In this document: positions 39,887-48,082 of the stretch, piece by piece | Layout: each line of letters starts with the position of its first letter | Position numbering within the stretch: the stretch's first letter is position 1 | Assembly (NCBI RefSeq): GCF_023555055.1 | Contig: NZ_JAMJPL010000008.1 | Location: 1 to 64,000, forward strand | DNA from: Marinobacter sp. ATCH36 | GTDB lineage: Bacteria; Pseudomonadota; Gammaproteobacteria; Pseudomonadales; Oleiphilaceae | Reading direction: 5' to 3' | Length of the DNA stretch: 64,000 bases | Notes under the pieces: generated by a model | What the model saw: the letters and a program-made list of their open reading frames with translations, nothing else | Told to the model about the DNA's origin: nothing | Databases searched by the model: none | Translations under genes and position numbers: made by a program

Positions 39887-39908
39887 GGGGTGGCTCCAGG
39901 GCCACCCC
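39887..39908. terminator. Hairpin between WS/DGAT and the YccT-like lipoprotein gene
   Basis: Perfect 8-bp GC stem GGGGTGGC (39887-39894) / GCCACCCC (39901-39908) with a 6-nt loop, centred between two convergent genes. There is no T tract on either side, so termination strength is doubtful. Confidence 0.45.
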
Positions 39909-39914
39909 CAGGGA

Positions 39915-40586
39915 TTATTCGAAAGCCCAGCGCAGGAAAGTGCGCCGTTCTTCCTCACTGGCCTCGCCCCAGAGCGCTTTCATCTCTTCCAGGGTACTTC
40001 CTGGAGTGCCCGCGCTTCCAGATTCACCATTGCCAGAGCCAACAGGCGCCCGGGCGACCGCCGTTTGCCCTGAGGAGCGACCATCCCAGGCGCTAGCGCT
40101 GGCCACGACTTCGTTGGATGCATTCACGATATCAGCAGAGAAATCACCGGCAAACGCCTCAGCCTCTTGTCTGTTCGCCGGGGGCTCAAAATCGAAACGA
40201 TAGGTTTCACCGGGCCTGGCATCAATGGTCACTGCCTGTGGTGCCGTTTCAACAACATGCACCTTGGACTCGCCATTACGGACCACTCCGCTTTTAGCCC
40301 AGATGGTTTTATAAGTGAATACCACCTGGTTCTCACCCGGCAGCAACTCAAAGTCCAACGCCAGATCGTCCATCAGGAAATTGGTAAGCCTGCGACCATT
40401 GACCTGCTGCACCTTGATCTCGGCGGGTGCTTCGAGCACGGCAGTCCGGGAGTCGTCAGCGTCTCCTTCCCAGGTTTTGACATTGCTCATGGTAGAGCTG
40501 CACCCGGCGAGAATGACCAACGCAGACAGAGCTGCGACCAGAAAGCGGGCTTTGTTGAAAAAAACCAGAACGTTATTGATGCTCAT
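39915..40586 (-). CDS. YccT/DUF2057-like lipoprotein
   Basis: A 223-residue predicted lipoprotein of unknown role. The signal sequence ends in the lipobox LVILAGC. The body shows the DUF2057 (YccT) pattern: APAEIKVQQVNGRRL, LLPGENQVVFTYKTIW and later KVHVVETAPQAVTIDARPGETYRFDFEPP. A low-complexity Gly/Ser/Ala linker (about 178-198) leads to a short helical tail MKALWGEASEEERRTFLRWA. Serine after the cysteine suggests outer-membrane sorting. Family assignment is from pattern recall only. Confidence 0.75.
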   Translation of the reverse strand: MSINNVLVFFNKARFLVAALSALVILAGCSSTMSNVKTWEGDADDSRTAVLEAPAEIKVQQVNGRRLTNFLMDDLALDFELLPGENQVVFTYKTIWAKSGVVRNGESKVHVVETAPQAVTIDARPGETYRFDFEPPANRQEAEAFAGDFSADIVNASNEVVASASAWDGRSSGQTAVARAPVGSGNGESGSAGTPGSTLEEMKALWGEASEEERRTFLRWAFE

Positions 40587-40759
40587 GCTGAATCCTTGTG
40601 CTGCACACCGATAATACTCGGCGAGTGATCACTGATGGTTGAAAGGCATTTTGAAGAGTGGCGGGGCCAAGAGCAAGCCGTACCGCCTGTTTACAGTAAC
40701 CTGATGACGTCTCGATTACGTAAATCAGGCCATGTCGGACTGATAATTGTAAAAAAATG

Positions 40760-40787
40760 TTGAATTCGGCAGGAATTGATTTAATTT
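40760..40787 (+). promoter_or_regulatory. Possible promoter of the small DUF6316-like gene
   Basis: TTGAAT (40760-40765), 16-nt spacer, TAATTT (40782-40787) in an unusually A/T-rich stretch, about 70 bp upstream of the start codon at 40857. The rest of the 270-bp gap (40587-40856) shows nothing else I can name. Confidence 0.45.
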
Positions 40788-40856
40788 TAGACAATCGGCC
40801 AACAAAACATTCCACTGCCCGGAAAAAAGAAAACGATAAGGGGCTCAGGAGAAAAC

Positions 40857-41060
40857 ATGGATACCGAACGTCGGTCCGGAGAAAACGGTCCCGCACCGTT
40901 CCGAAGCAGTCGATTCTTCTGCGTCGGAAGCAAGTGGTATTTCACCACCCGGGAGGGTTTTGACAGCGGCCCCTTTGCCTCCCGCCAGCGCGCGGAAACC
41001 GGCTTGAGGCGATTTCTGCATGTTGTGCGGCTTCTGCCGGAAGAACAACAGATTCACTGA
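40857..41060 (+). CDS. Small conserved protein, DUF6316-like
   Basis: A 67-residue cytoplasmic-looking protein with no signal or membrane segment. CAGGAG lies 5 nt before the ATG, and the sequence reads as a real domain: RSSRFFCVGSKWYFTTREG, then GPFASRQRAETGLRRFL. This resembles small gammaproteobacterial proteins grouped as DUF6316, from memory. The aromatic-rich WYFTTREG-GPF pattern recalls GYF-like folds but that is only an impression. It stands alone between divergent and convergent neighbours. Confidence 0.7.
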   Translation: MDTERRSGENGPAPFRSSRFFCVGSKWYFTTREGFDSGPFASRQRAETGLRRFLHVVRLLPEEQQIH

Positions 41061-41092
41061 GCAGGACCCAAATCCCCGCATCAGCCAGGCGT

Positions 41093-41620
41093 TCAGACAA
41101 TGACCGGCAAAACCCACCGGTCAATGGCGAACAGGCACGCCAGCGCCATAAACCCCGCTACCACGTCATCAACCATGATCCCCAGCCCGCCGGGCATATA
41201 CTGATCAAGCCAACTGATGGGCCAGGGTTTCACTACATCAAATAGCCGGAATAACACAAACGCCATCAGAATCCCGTAGATTGTGTCCGGAAACAGGGCA
41301 AGCGCAATCCACATACCCACGAATTCGTCCCAGACAATGCCACCATGGTCGTGAACCTTGAGGTCTTCCGCTGTCTTTCCGCACAGCCATATTCCGACGG
41401 CAAAGGCGACCACCACGACAACCCAGTAGCCAACCGGGGGCAACCAGGAGAAGCAGAACCACGCTGGTATCGCCGCCAGGCTTCCCCAGGTACCCGGTGC
41501 GCGGGCAGCCGCACCACTGCCAAATCCGAATGCCAGAAAATGGACCGGATCTCGCAGAAAGCCCGGAGGCAAAAGGGCCTCGGGAAGTTCCGGGCCCTGA
41601 AGGTTATTATCGCTACTCAT
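41093..41620 (-). CDS. pgpA: Phosphatidylglycerophosphatase A
   Basis: Inner-membrane phosphatase that dephosphorylates phosphatidylglycerol phosphate. The family pattern is visible in 175 residues: FGFGSGAAARAPGTWGSLAA, then HDHGGIVWDEFVGMWIAL with acidic catalytic residues, and FDVVKPWPISWLDQ. About four hydrophobic segments. It follows thiL by 3 nt, closing the nrdR-ribD-ribBA-ribH-nusB-thiL-pgpA cluster. Confidence 0.95.
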   Translation of the reverse strand: MSSDNNLQGPELPEALLPPGFLRDPVHFLAFGFGSGAAARAPGTWGSLAAIPAWFCFSWLPPVGYWVVVVVAFAVGIWLCGKTAEDLKVHDHGGIVWDEFVGMWIALALFPDTIYGILMAFVLFRLFDVVKPWPISWLDQYMPGGLGIMVDDVVAGFMALACLFAIDRWVLPVIV

Positions 41621-41623
41621 GAA

Positions 41624-42574
41624 TCAGGTCCTGAAATGATCATAGCCGCCAGCCGTCAGGGACTGTGACTGGCCATCATTGGTGATCGAAAGCCCTTCTC
41701 CGGACTCCACCTTACCAATGATAGTCAGCCGGCGGCGAATGTCCTGCGAGAGACTTTCCCAGGCAGTCGGGGAGATGGTAATGCATAGCTCATAGTCATC
41801 GCCTGCATTCAGTGCCAGATTAATTGCGCCCGGGCCGGCCAGACGTTCCAATGCCGCCGAGAGCGGGAGCTTCGCAAGATCTATGCACGCAGCCACCCCG
41901 GAGGCTTCGAGAATGTGTCCCAGGTCCGCCACCAGACCATCGGATATATCCACGGCAGCGGAGGCATATCCACGCAGAGAAACACCGATATTCAGCCTTG
42001 GTGCGGGATAATGATATCTGGCAAGAACCGCCTGCTCGTCCGGCCCCGGATTATGGCTATCCAGATAATTAAGTGCGGCTCCCGCCTCCCCGAGCGTTCC
42101 GGACACACAGACATAATCCCCAACTTTTGCACCGGAGCGCCGAATCGCCTGGCCATTCGGCACTGTACCGTGAACCTGCAGACTCAGCGTCAGTGGTCCA
42201 CGGGTGGTGTCACCTCCGGCCAGCGACAGCCCGAAGCACCTCGCCGCATTCGCCAATCCACGGGCATAGGCATGCAGCCAGTCAGGGTCGGCATCAGGAA
42301 GCGTTAAAGCAAGGGTAAAGCAGACCGGGTCAGCCCCCATGGCCGCCAGATCGCTCGCCGCAACCGCGAGACTGCGCCAGCCGAGTTTTTCGGGATCGTA
42401 ACAAAGAGGAAAATGGACGCCCTCGACCAGAGCGTCGACCGAGAAAACCAGATCCCTGTCCGGTTCAACCCGCTGAATTGCGCAGTCGTCACCGGGGCCG
42501 AGCAGAACCGCAGAGGTGCTTCCCGCTTCAGCAATCGGGAAGAAATAACGGCGGATCAGCTCGAATTCACCCAT
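41624..42574 (-). CDS. thiL: Thiamine-monophosphate kinase
   Basis: Phosphorylates thiamine monophosphate to the active diphosphate, the cofactor of IlvB among others. ATP/Mg-binding AIR-synthase-type fold with MGEFELIRRYF at the N-terminus, LGPGDDCAI (about residue 27), VDALVEGVHF, AASDLAAMGA and LAGGDTTRG. ATG at 42574 is taken; an in-frame GTG at 42577 immediately before it also fits. It begins 4 nt or less after the nusB stop. Confidence 0.95.
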   Translation of the reverse strand: MGEFELIRRYFFPIAEAGSTSAVLLGPGDDCAIQRVEPDRDLVFSVDALVEGVHFPLCYDPEKLGWRSLAVAASDLAAMGADPVCFTLALTLPDADPDWLHAYARGLANAARCFGLSLAGGDTTRGPLTLSLQVHGTVPNGQAIRRSGAKVGDYVCVSGTLGEAGAALNYLDSHNPGPDEQAVLARYHYPAPRLNIGVSLRGYASAAVDISDGLVADLGHILEASGVAACIDLAKLPLSAALERLAGPGAINLALNAGDDYELCITISPTAWESLSQDIRRRLTIIGKVESGEGLSITNDGQSQSLTAGGYDHFRT

Positions 42575-42577
42575 CAC

Positions 42578-43057
42578 TCAGCGCGGGCGCATCTCGGCCA
42601 AACGCAGGCGCTGGCTGAGCTTGTCCAGCAGGCTATTTACAAACTTGTGGCCTTCTGTGCCGCCAAATCTCTTGGCCATTTCGATCCCTTCGTTGATCAC
42701 TACTTTATAGGGAACGTCCAGCCGGTACTTGAGCTCGTAAGTACCCAGCCGCACGATGGCCAGTTCGATGGCATCCACTTCATGGATGGGACGATCCAGG
42801 AAAGGTTCCAGCAACCGGTCCAGCTCGGCCTGCTCACGGTGAACTCCCCGAAGAAGATCCCGGAAATACGCGGTATCCACCTTCGACATGTCATTGTCGA
42901 CGATAAACTCGGACTCAATATCCGCAATCGGACTTTTACTGAAGTGCCGCTGATAAAGGCCCTGCATCGCCAGAGCTCGGGCTCTTCGCCTGTCACCGGC
43001 TTTCGGCTGACCTGACGGGGCTGGTTGCGCGGTGCTGTCTTCCGTTGCGCTCATCAT
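42578..43057 (-). CDS. nusB: Transcription antitermination factor NusB
   Basis: All-helical protein that with S10 binds rRNA boxA and drives antitermination of rRNA operons, including the boxA at 173-186 here. Typical segments are [14 protein letters not shown] near residue 25 and [29 protein letters not shown] near the C-terminus. The N-terminal 20 residues are a Ser/Pro/Ala-rich extension. It overlaps the ribH stop by 4 nt (ATGA). Confidence 0.96.
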   Translation of the reverse strand: MMSATEDSTAQPAPSGQPKAGDRRRARALAMQGLYQRHFSKSPIADIESEFIVDNDMSKVDTAYFRDLLRGVHREQAELDRLLEPFLDRPIHEVDAIELAIVRLGTYELKYRLDVPYKVVINEGIEMAKRFGGTEGHKFVNSLLDKLSQRLRLAEMRPR

Positions 43058-43530
43058 TCACCCAGCTTTTTAAAGAGGCTGACCATTTCCAGGGCCGTGA
43101 TAGCCGCTTCGGCGCCTTTATTACCAGCCTTGGTGCCGGCTCGTTCGATCGCCTGTTCAATGGAATCAACAGTCAGTACACCAAACGTGACCGGCACGTC
43201 GGTCTCCAGGCTTACCGCACCCAGGCCACTGGATGCCTCGCCAGCCACATATTCGAAATGGGGAGTACCACCGCGAATCACCGCGCCAAGGGCAATGATG
43301 GCGTCATAATTGCCAGTCTCGGCCACGCGCTTGACCGCCAAGGGCATTTCATAGGCACCGGGCACCCGCACGATGGCGATGTCTGCGTCAGCAATGCCGT
43401 GGCGGCGCAGCGTGTCCAGAGCACCTTCCACCAGGCTTTCCACTACAAAACCATTAAAACGGCCAACAACCAGCGCGTATTTGCCGCTGCAGTGAACGAA
43501 ATCACCTTCAACTACTTTGATATCTGCCAT
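43054..43530 (-). CDS. ribH: 6,7-dimethyl-8-ribityllumazine synthase
   Basis: Penultimate riboflavin step: joins the pyrimidine with dihydroxybutanone phosphate. Motifs: [29 protein letters not shown], the catalytic loop [17 protein letters not shown] with His, and [20 protein letters not shown] at 43530 has AAGGAG 6 nt upstream and gives 158 residues, the family length; a start at 43629 would run into ribBA. Its product needs riboflavin synthase (ribE), which is not found in this cluster. Confidence 0.97.
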   Translation of the reverse strand: MADIKVVEGDFVHCSGKYALVVGRFNGFVVESLVEGALDTLRRHGIADADIAIVRVPGAYEMPLAVKRVAETGNYDAIIALGAVIRGGTPHFEYVAGEASSGLGAVSLETDVPVTFGVLTVDSIEQAIERAGTKAGNKGAEAAITALEMVSLFKKLGE

Positions 43531-43585
43531 GCATGGCTCCTTCGTTGGCAACCCCGCCCTTTCGGTGCGGTGCTGCCGGGGTTCG

Positions 43586-44701
43586 TCATTCGGGGGTGTA
43601 AGGCACGTATTCCACAACTTCCAGCTCAAAACCGGAAATCGCGGAAAATTTGATGGGTGGGCTCAAAAGCCGCATTTTACCAACGCCGAGATCCCTCAGA
43701 ATCTGTGAGCCGGTGCCGACTGTAAAATAGACACCAGAACTGCCCTTGCCAGCAGACTTGCTGTCCTGCTCGAAAAATTCGTGGATGCGGTCTTCGAGAT
43801 TGTAGCTGTCTTCCGCACTGTTTAGCAGAACCACTACACCACGACCTTCGCTGGCAACCTTTTCCAGGGCATGATGGAGCGGCCAGCTACGGGAATCCAC
43901 ACGGCGAGCGCCCAACAGATCTCGCAGGGTATCTGTAATGTGCACGCGAACCAGCACCGGATCATCGGCAACTATGTCCCCCATCACCATCGCCAGGTGC
44001 GTGGAACCCTGGATGTTGTCGCGATAAGTACGCAGGTTGAACACACCGTACTCGGTATCAAGATCATACTGCTCGACACACTCGATAGTGCGCTCGTTCA
44101 GTGTACGATAGTGTATCAGGTCGGCAATCGTGCCAATTTTCAGGTCATGAGCCTCGGCAAATTTCTCGAGGTCCTCACGGCGGGCCATGGAGCCGTCGTC
44201 GTTCATGATTTCGCAGATCACGCCGGCTGGTTCGCATCCTGCCAGAGCCGCCAGGTCGCAGGAAGCCTCCGTATGGCCAGCACGGCTGAGGACGCCGCCC
44301 GGGTCCGACATAAGCGGGAAGATATGCCCCGGCTGAACCAGATCCGATGCCGTGGCATTTCGGGCGACCGCAGCCTGCACAGTGCGGGCACGGTCGGCGG
44401 CTGATATACCCGTTGTCACACCTTCTGTTGCCTCAATCGAGAGAGTGAACTTGGTTCCAAAACCAGATGCATTCTGCTGCACCATTAACGGCAGGCCAAG
44501 TTGTTCACACCGTTGCCGGGTCATGGGCATACAGATCAGGCCACGGCCAAACCGGGCCATGAAGTTGATGGCCTCTGGCGTGCAGTGCTCGGCAGCCATC
44601 ACCAGGTCACCTTCGTTTTCCCGGTCTTCATCGTCCATCAGGATAACCATCTTGCCCTGACGAATGTCTGCAATAATGTCTTCAATGCTGTTCAGTGCCA
44701 T
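43586..44701 (-). CDS. ribBA: 3,4-dihydroxy-2-butanone 4-phosphate synthase fused to a degenerate GTP cyclohydrolase II-like domain
   Basis: The N-terminal domain (1-200) is an intact Rib[17 protein letters not shown] with the metal-binding acids, [20 protein letters not shown], and [14 protein letters not shown]. The C-terminal domain aligns with GTP cyclohydrolase II ([32 protein letters not shown]) but lacks the zinc motif GECLTGDxFGSLRCDCG: at that place it has [19 protein letters not shown] with no cysteine. So it should make dihydroxybutanone phosphate but not open GTP. This matches the RibBX type described for some gammaproteobacteria. A separate ribA would be needed elsewhere. Confidence 0.93.
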   Translation of the reverse strand: MALNSIEDIIADIRQGKMVILMDDEDRENEGDLVMAAEHCTPEAINFMARFGRGLICMPMTRQRCEQLGLPLMVQQNASGFGTKFTLSIEATEGVTTGISAADRARTVQAAVARNATASDLVQPGHIFPLMSDPGGVLSRAGHTEASCDLAALAGCEPAGVICEIMNDDGSMARREDLEKFAEAHDLKIGTIADLIHYRTLNERTIECVEQYDLDTEYGVFNLRTYRDNIQGSTHLAMVMGDIVADDPVLVRVHITDTLRDLLGARRVDSRSWPLHHALEKVASEGRGVVVLLNSAEDSYNLEDRIHEFFEQDSKSAGKGSSGVYFTVGTGSQILRDLGVGKMRLLSPPIKFSAISGFELEVVEYVPYTPE

Positions 44702-44739
44702 ACCGTTTTTGCACCCTTTTGGTCTGACCGCCCTGCAAT

Positions 44740-44784
44740 TGGCACCGGCCCACCATGAATTTAATACCCGTTAAGCCGGTGCCA
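44740..44784. repeat. Inverted repeat spanning the ribD stop codon
   Basis: Perfect 10-bp inverted repeat TGGCACCGGC (44740-44749) / GCCGGTGCCA (44775-44784) with a 25-nt loop; the right arm is the last coding sequence of ribD. No T tract. It fills most of the 69-bp ribD-ribBA gap, where ribE is usually found, and could be an intercistronic mRNA hairpin. Confidence 0.6.
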
Positions 44785-45886
44785 GGATCAAACGTTGATC
44801 CTCACCCAGCTGACGGCGATCCAGTACTTTCCATTGTACCTTGTCCGCCATGGATTCCAGTGGCAGATTGGCGGTTGGCCGCCCCGTGCTGCCAAGGAAC
44901 ACCGGCGCCTGATAAAGCCAGAGCTCATCCACCAGGCGTTCGTTGATAAAGGTTCCGGCCAGTGTCGGGCCAGCTTCCACCAGGAGCTCATTGATCCCCA
45001 GCTCACCCAGTGAGTCCAGCAGTTCATGGACATCGATTCCGTTGTCTTTCCAGGCAACACCTGTCAAGCCCACCCCAAGCGCCGCGAGGTCCTGGGCCTG
45101 TGCCGTTACAAGTGCCGGTGAGGCGCAATAAACCTGAACGTTGCCGCCCTGGAGTATGGTAGCGCCGGGAGGTGTGCGTGCATCCCGGTCCGCAATTACA
45201 CGCAACGGCTGGCGTGACGGCTCCGTGGCATCACCAATATCGCCCAGCTCGCCCCGTCGTACGGTCAGGGAGGGATTGTCCGCCAGCACGGTTCCCACGC
45301 CGGTCAGAATCGCGTCGCTGACGGCCCTCAGCCGCTGAACATCACGACGTGCCTCTGCCCCGGTAATCCATTGACTCTCGCCCGAGGCCATGGCCGTTCT
45401 GCCATCCAGACTGGCGGCCATTTTGAGCCGAACGTAAGGCCGGCCAACGTTCATTCGCTTCATGAAACCAGGGTTCAACCGCACGGCTTCTTCAGCCAGC
45501 AAGCCCTCTGTTACCCGCACTCCCGCCGCCCGAAGCATATCCAGGCCACGACCTGACACCGAAGGGTTGGGATCTTTGGTGGCAGCAAACACATGAGCAA
45601 CGCCAGCTTCAATCAAGGCCTTGGCACAGGGCGGTGTACGCCCAAAATGGCTGCAGGGCTCCAGTGTCACGTAAGCCGTTGCGCCGCGGGCATCCGGGCC
45701 GGACTGGCTCAGTGCGCGAATCTCGGCATGAGCCTCGCCCGCTCGTTCATGCCAACCTTCCCCAACAACCCTGTTGCCGCGGGCAATGACGCAACCCACA
45801 CGGGGGTTGGGATGCGTGGAATAGCGGCCGCGCCATGCGAGTTGCACCGCCCTGGCCATGTAAGCCGTGTCCTGGGCGTCGATCAT
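44771..45886 (-). CDS. ribD: Bifunctional diaminohydroxyphosphoribosylaminopyrimidine deaminase / reductase
   Basis: Second and third steps of riboflavin synthesis. The N-terminal deaminase has the zinc motif [10 protein letters not shown] and [18 protein letters not shown] (His, Cys, Cys; about residues 50-90). The C-terminal reductase begins [20 protein letters not shown] and ends with [13 protein letters not shown]. The 371-residue length is normal. The start overlaps the nrdR stop by 4 nt. Active in the cytoplasm with RibBA and RibH. Confidence 0.96.
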   Translation of the reverse strand: MIDAQDTAYMARAVQLAWRGRYSTHPNPRVGCVIARGNRVVGEGWHERAGEAHAEIRALSQSGPDARGATAYVTLEPCSHFGRTPPCAKALIEAGVAHVFAATKDPNPSVSGRGLDMLRAAGVRVTEGLLAEEAVRLNPGFMKRMNVGRPYVRLKMAASLDGRTAMASGESQWITGAEARRDVQRLRAVSDAILTGVGTVLADNPSLTVRRGELGDIGDATEPSRQPLRVIADRDARTPPGATILQGGNVQVYCASPALVTAQAQDLAALGVGLTGVAWKDNGIDVHELLDSLGELGINELLVEAGPTLAGTFINERLVDELWLYQAPVFLGSTGRPTANLPLESMADKVQWKVLDRRQLGEDQRLILAPA

Positions 45887-46401
45887 GCCTTTCCTTCAGA
45901 AGAATGGTTGTCTGCCAGAACCTTGGCCACATTCAGGGGGTCGTCGCCCGATGTAGCGGAAAGCCGCTCAATCTCTTCCTTGAACTCGTTAATATCCTGA
46001 AAGCTGCGATATACCGAGGCAAAACGCACGTAGGCGACCTTGTCCAATTGCCGCAGTTCCGTCATCACCTCTTCGCCGAGCTGCATGGATTTTACTTCCC
46101 GCTCGCCAGTAGCCCGCAACCTGAATCGGATGCGATTGAGTGCCGCCTCGATTTCCTCAATGCTGACAGGGCGCTTTTCCAGCGCTTTCATCAAGCCGGC
46201 CCTGAGCTTTTCTTCATCAAATGGCTGGCGGGTGCCATCCTGTTTGACGACACGGGGCATCACCAGCTCGGCTGATTCAAACGTGGTAAAACGCTCACGA
46301 CAGGACAGACACTCCCTGCGGCGACGCACCTGATCACCCTCAGCCACCAGCCGGGAGTCGATTACCTTGGTATCCGCTTCACCACAGAAAGGGCAATGCA
46401 T
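45883..46401 (-). CDS. nrdR: Transcriptional repressor NrdR
   Basis: ATP/dATP-sensing repressor of ribonucleotide reductase genes. Zinc ribbon [17 protein letters not shown]...CLSCRERF (residues 1-34) and an ATP-cone domain (about 49-139, [20 protein letters not shown]). At 172 residues it carries a C-terminal tail about 20 longer than E. coli NrdR. ATG at 46401 has CAGGAG 9 nt upstream and puts the zinc ribbon at the N-terminus. It starts the riboflavin gene string, its normal position. Confidence 0.96.
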   Translation of the reverse strand: MHCPFCGEADTKVIDSRLVAEGDQVRRRRECLSCRERFTTFESAELVMPRVVKQDGTRQPFDEEKLRAGLMKALEKRPVSIEEIEAALNRIRFRLRATGEREVKSMQLGEEVMTELRQLDKVAYVRFASVYRSFQDINEFKEEIERLSATSGDDPLNVAKVLADNHSSEGKA

Positions 46402-46467
46402 AAACTGAAGCTCCTGCAAACCGTCAGGCGTTGCAATGCAGCGGGCCTGACGATGCGTTCAGGCTGA

Positions 46468-47724
46468 TTAGCCGGCGTAAACCGGAAAACGATCACACAG
46501 GCCTTCGACCTGCTGACGAACCCGGTCATTAACAGCTTCGTCTTCCAGGTTATCCAGAATATCGCACATCCAGCCCGCCAGATCGCGACACTCGGACTCA
46601 CCGAAGCCTCGGGTGGTCACCGCCGGAGTACCGATACGCAGGCCAGATGTCACGAACGGTGAGCGCGGGTCATTCGGAACCGCATTCTTGTTCACGGTGA
46701 TGTGGGCACGGCCAAGAGCGGCGTCTGCATCCTTACCGGTAATGTCCTGCTTGATCAGGCTGACCAGGAACAGGTGGTTCTCGGTACCCCCGGAAATCAC
46801 ATCGAATCCGCGAGAGACAAACACCTCCGCCATGGCCTTGGCGTTTTTGATGACCTGCTTCTGATATGCCTTGAACTCATCGCTCATGGCTTCCTTGAAG
46901 CACACCGCCTTGGCAGCAATCACATGCATCAGCGGGCCACCCTGGCCTCCGGGGAATACCGCGGAATTCAACTTTTTCTGCAGGTCCGCATCATCGCAGG
47001 CGAGGATAAGACCGCCACGGGGCCCGCGCAGAGTCTTGTGGGTGGTGGTCGCCACAACGTGGGCGTGGGGAATCGGATCAGGATAGACACCGGCGGCCAC
47101 CAGGCCTGCCACATGCGCCATATCGACAAACAGGTAAGCGCCCACCTTGTCAGCAATCTCACGGAAGCGGGCAAAGTCCAATGCCTGGGAATAGGCAGAG
47201 AAGCCGGCAATAATCATCTTGGGCTTGTGCTCGAGAGCCAGGCTTTCAACTTCATCATAATCAATCAGGCCGGTCTCGGGATTCAGGCCATACTGCACGG
47301 CGTTGTAGATCTTGCCGGAGAAGTTGACGCTGGCACCGTGGGTCAGGTGGCCGCCATGGGCCAGGCTCATGCCCAACACGGTATCACCCGGCTTGAGCAG
47401 CGCCATGAAGACAGCAGAGTTGGCCTGCGAGCCCGAGTGCGGCTGAACGTTGGCATAAGCGGCACCGAACAGCTCTTTGGCGCGGCTGATGGCCAGGTCT
47501 TCTGCGATGTCGACAAATTCGCAGCCACCGTAATAACGCTTGCCGGGATAGCCTTCCGCGTACTTGTTGGTCAGCACGCTACCCTGGGCTTCCATCACCC
47601 TCGGGCTGGTATAGTTCTCAGACGCGATCAGCTCGATATGAGCTTCCTGGCGTTTCTCTTCCGCCTGCATGGCGTTCCAGAGTTCGTCGTCAAAGCCGGC
47701 GATTTTCATATCACGATTAAACAT
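46468..47724 (-). CDS. glyA: Serine hydroxymethyltransferase
   Basis: PLP enzyme interconverting serine and glycine and charging tetrahydrofolate with one-carbon units. The PLP lysine lies in [19 protein letters not shown] (about residue 230), and [19 protein letters not shown] near the N-terminus is diagnostic. Length 418 is normal. CAGGGG lies 10 nt upstream of the ATG; MKIAGF at 47709 is an alternative start. It precedes nrdR on the same strand with a 66-nt gap. Confidence 0.97.
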   Translation of the reverse strand: MFNRDMKIAGFDDELWNAMQAEEKRQEAHIELIASENYTSPRVMEAQGSVLTNKYAEGYPGKRYYGGCEFVDIAEDLAISRAKELFGAAYANVQPHSGSQANSAVFMALLKPGDTVLGMSLAHGGHLTHGASVNFSGKIYNAVQYGLNPETGLIDYDEVESLALEHKPKMIIAGFSAYSQALDFARFREIADKVGAYLFVDMAHVAGLVAAGVYPDPIPHAHVVATTTHKTLRGPRGGLILACDDADLQKKLNSAVFPGGQGGPLMHVIAAKAVCFKEAMSDEFKAYQKQVIKNAKAMAEVFVSRGFDVISGGTENHLFLVSLIKQDITGKDADAALGRAHITVNKNAVPNDPRSPFVTSGLRIGTPAVTTRGFGESECRDLAGWMCDILDNLEDEAVNDRVRQQVEGLCDRFPVYAG

Positions 47725-48082
47725 TGATGCGCTGCCCCTGTGTGCGTGGCTACCCGAAAAAATGGGCCGCTATTCTATCTTACAAATGGGTAAAAAATCA
47801 TCTTTTGTGCTGTCCGCAGATACCGACACTCCGCCACCTGCGCTTTTCGCTCAATTGCTATCCCTGACTGGTTTCGATACCTTACTCGGTCAATATTCAC
47901 TGGTTGCGGCTACTGACTCTGGAGTTACGGCCATCGGGCAGGGCGATCCGGGATACGCTGTGAATACGTCCCTGTACGCTCGACAAAATCATCCATGATT
48001 TTGACGATCCCGGATCGCCCTGCCCGATGGCCTTTGCCTGACAGTGACCCAATCTCTTAATTCGCAAGAGGATTCTGACAAC
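47725..48082. promoter_or_regulatory. Divergent intergenic region between glyA and ettA
   Basis: A 358-bp gap that must hold promoters for both genes. Minus-strand TAGAAT near 47780 is a possible glyA -10, without a good -35. From 47815 to 47925 I see nothing distinct. Hairpin element C fills 47929-48032, and the ettA ribosome site (GAGG) follows at about 48068. Because the element occupies the place where an ettA promoter would normally sit, that promoter is either upstream of it or inside it. Confidence 0.4.
47929..48032 (-). repeat. Long-arm hairpin element C (two-loop core)
   Basis: Perfect 26-bp inverted repeat (47929-47954 and 48007-48032; inner end CCGGGAT/ATCCCGG) around a 52-nt core. 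On plus: TACG-TCCC-TGTA (47965-47976) and CAAAATCA-TCCA-TGATTTTG (47984-48003). Compared with A and B, one A-T pair of the inner stem is flipped to T-A on both sides, a compensating change. It lies between divergent glyA and ettA, ending 50 nt before the ettA start. Confidence 0.93.

Noticed and set aside
46402..46467. Search for an FMN riboswitch before nrdR/ribD or ribBA
   Set aside because: The gaps are too short and lack the conserved RFN helices.
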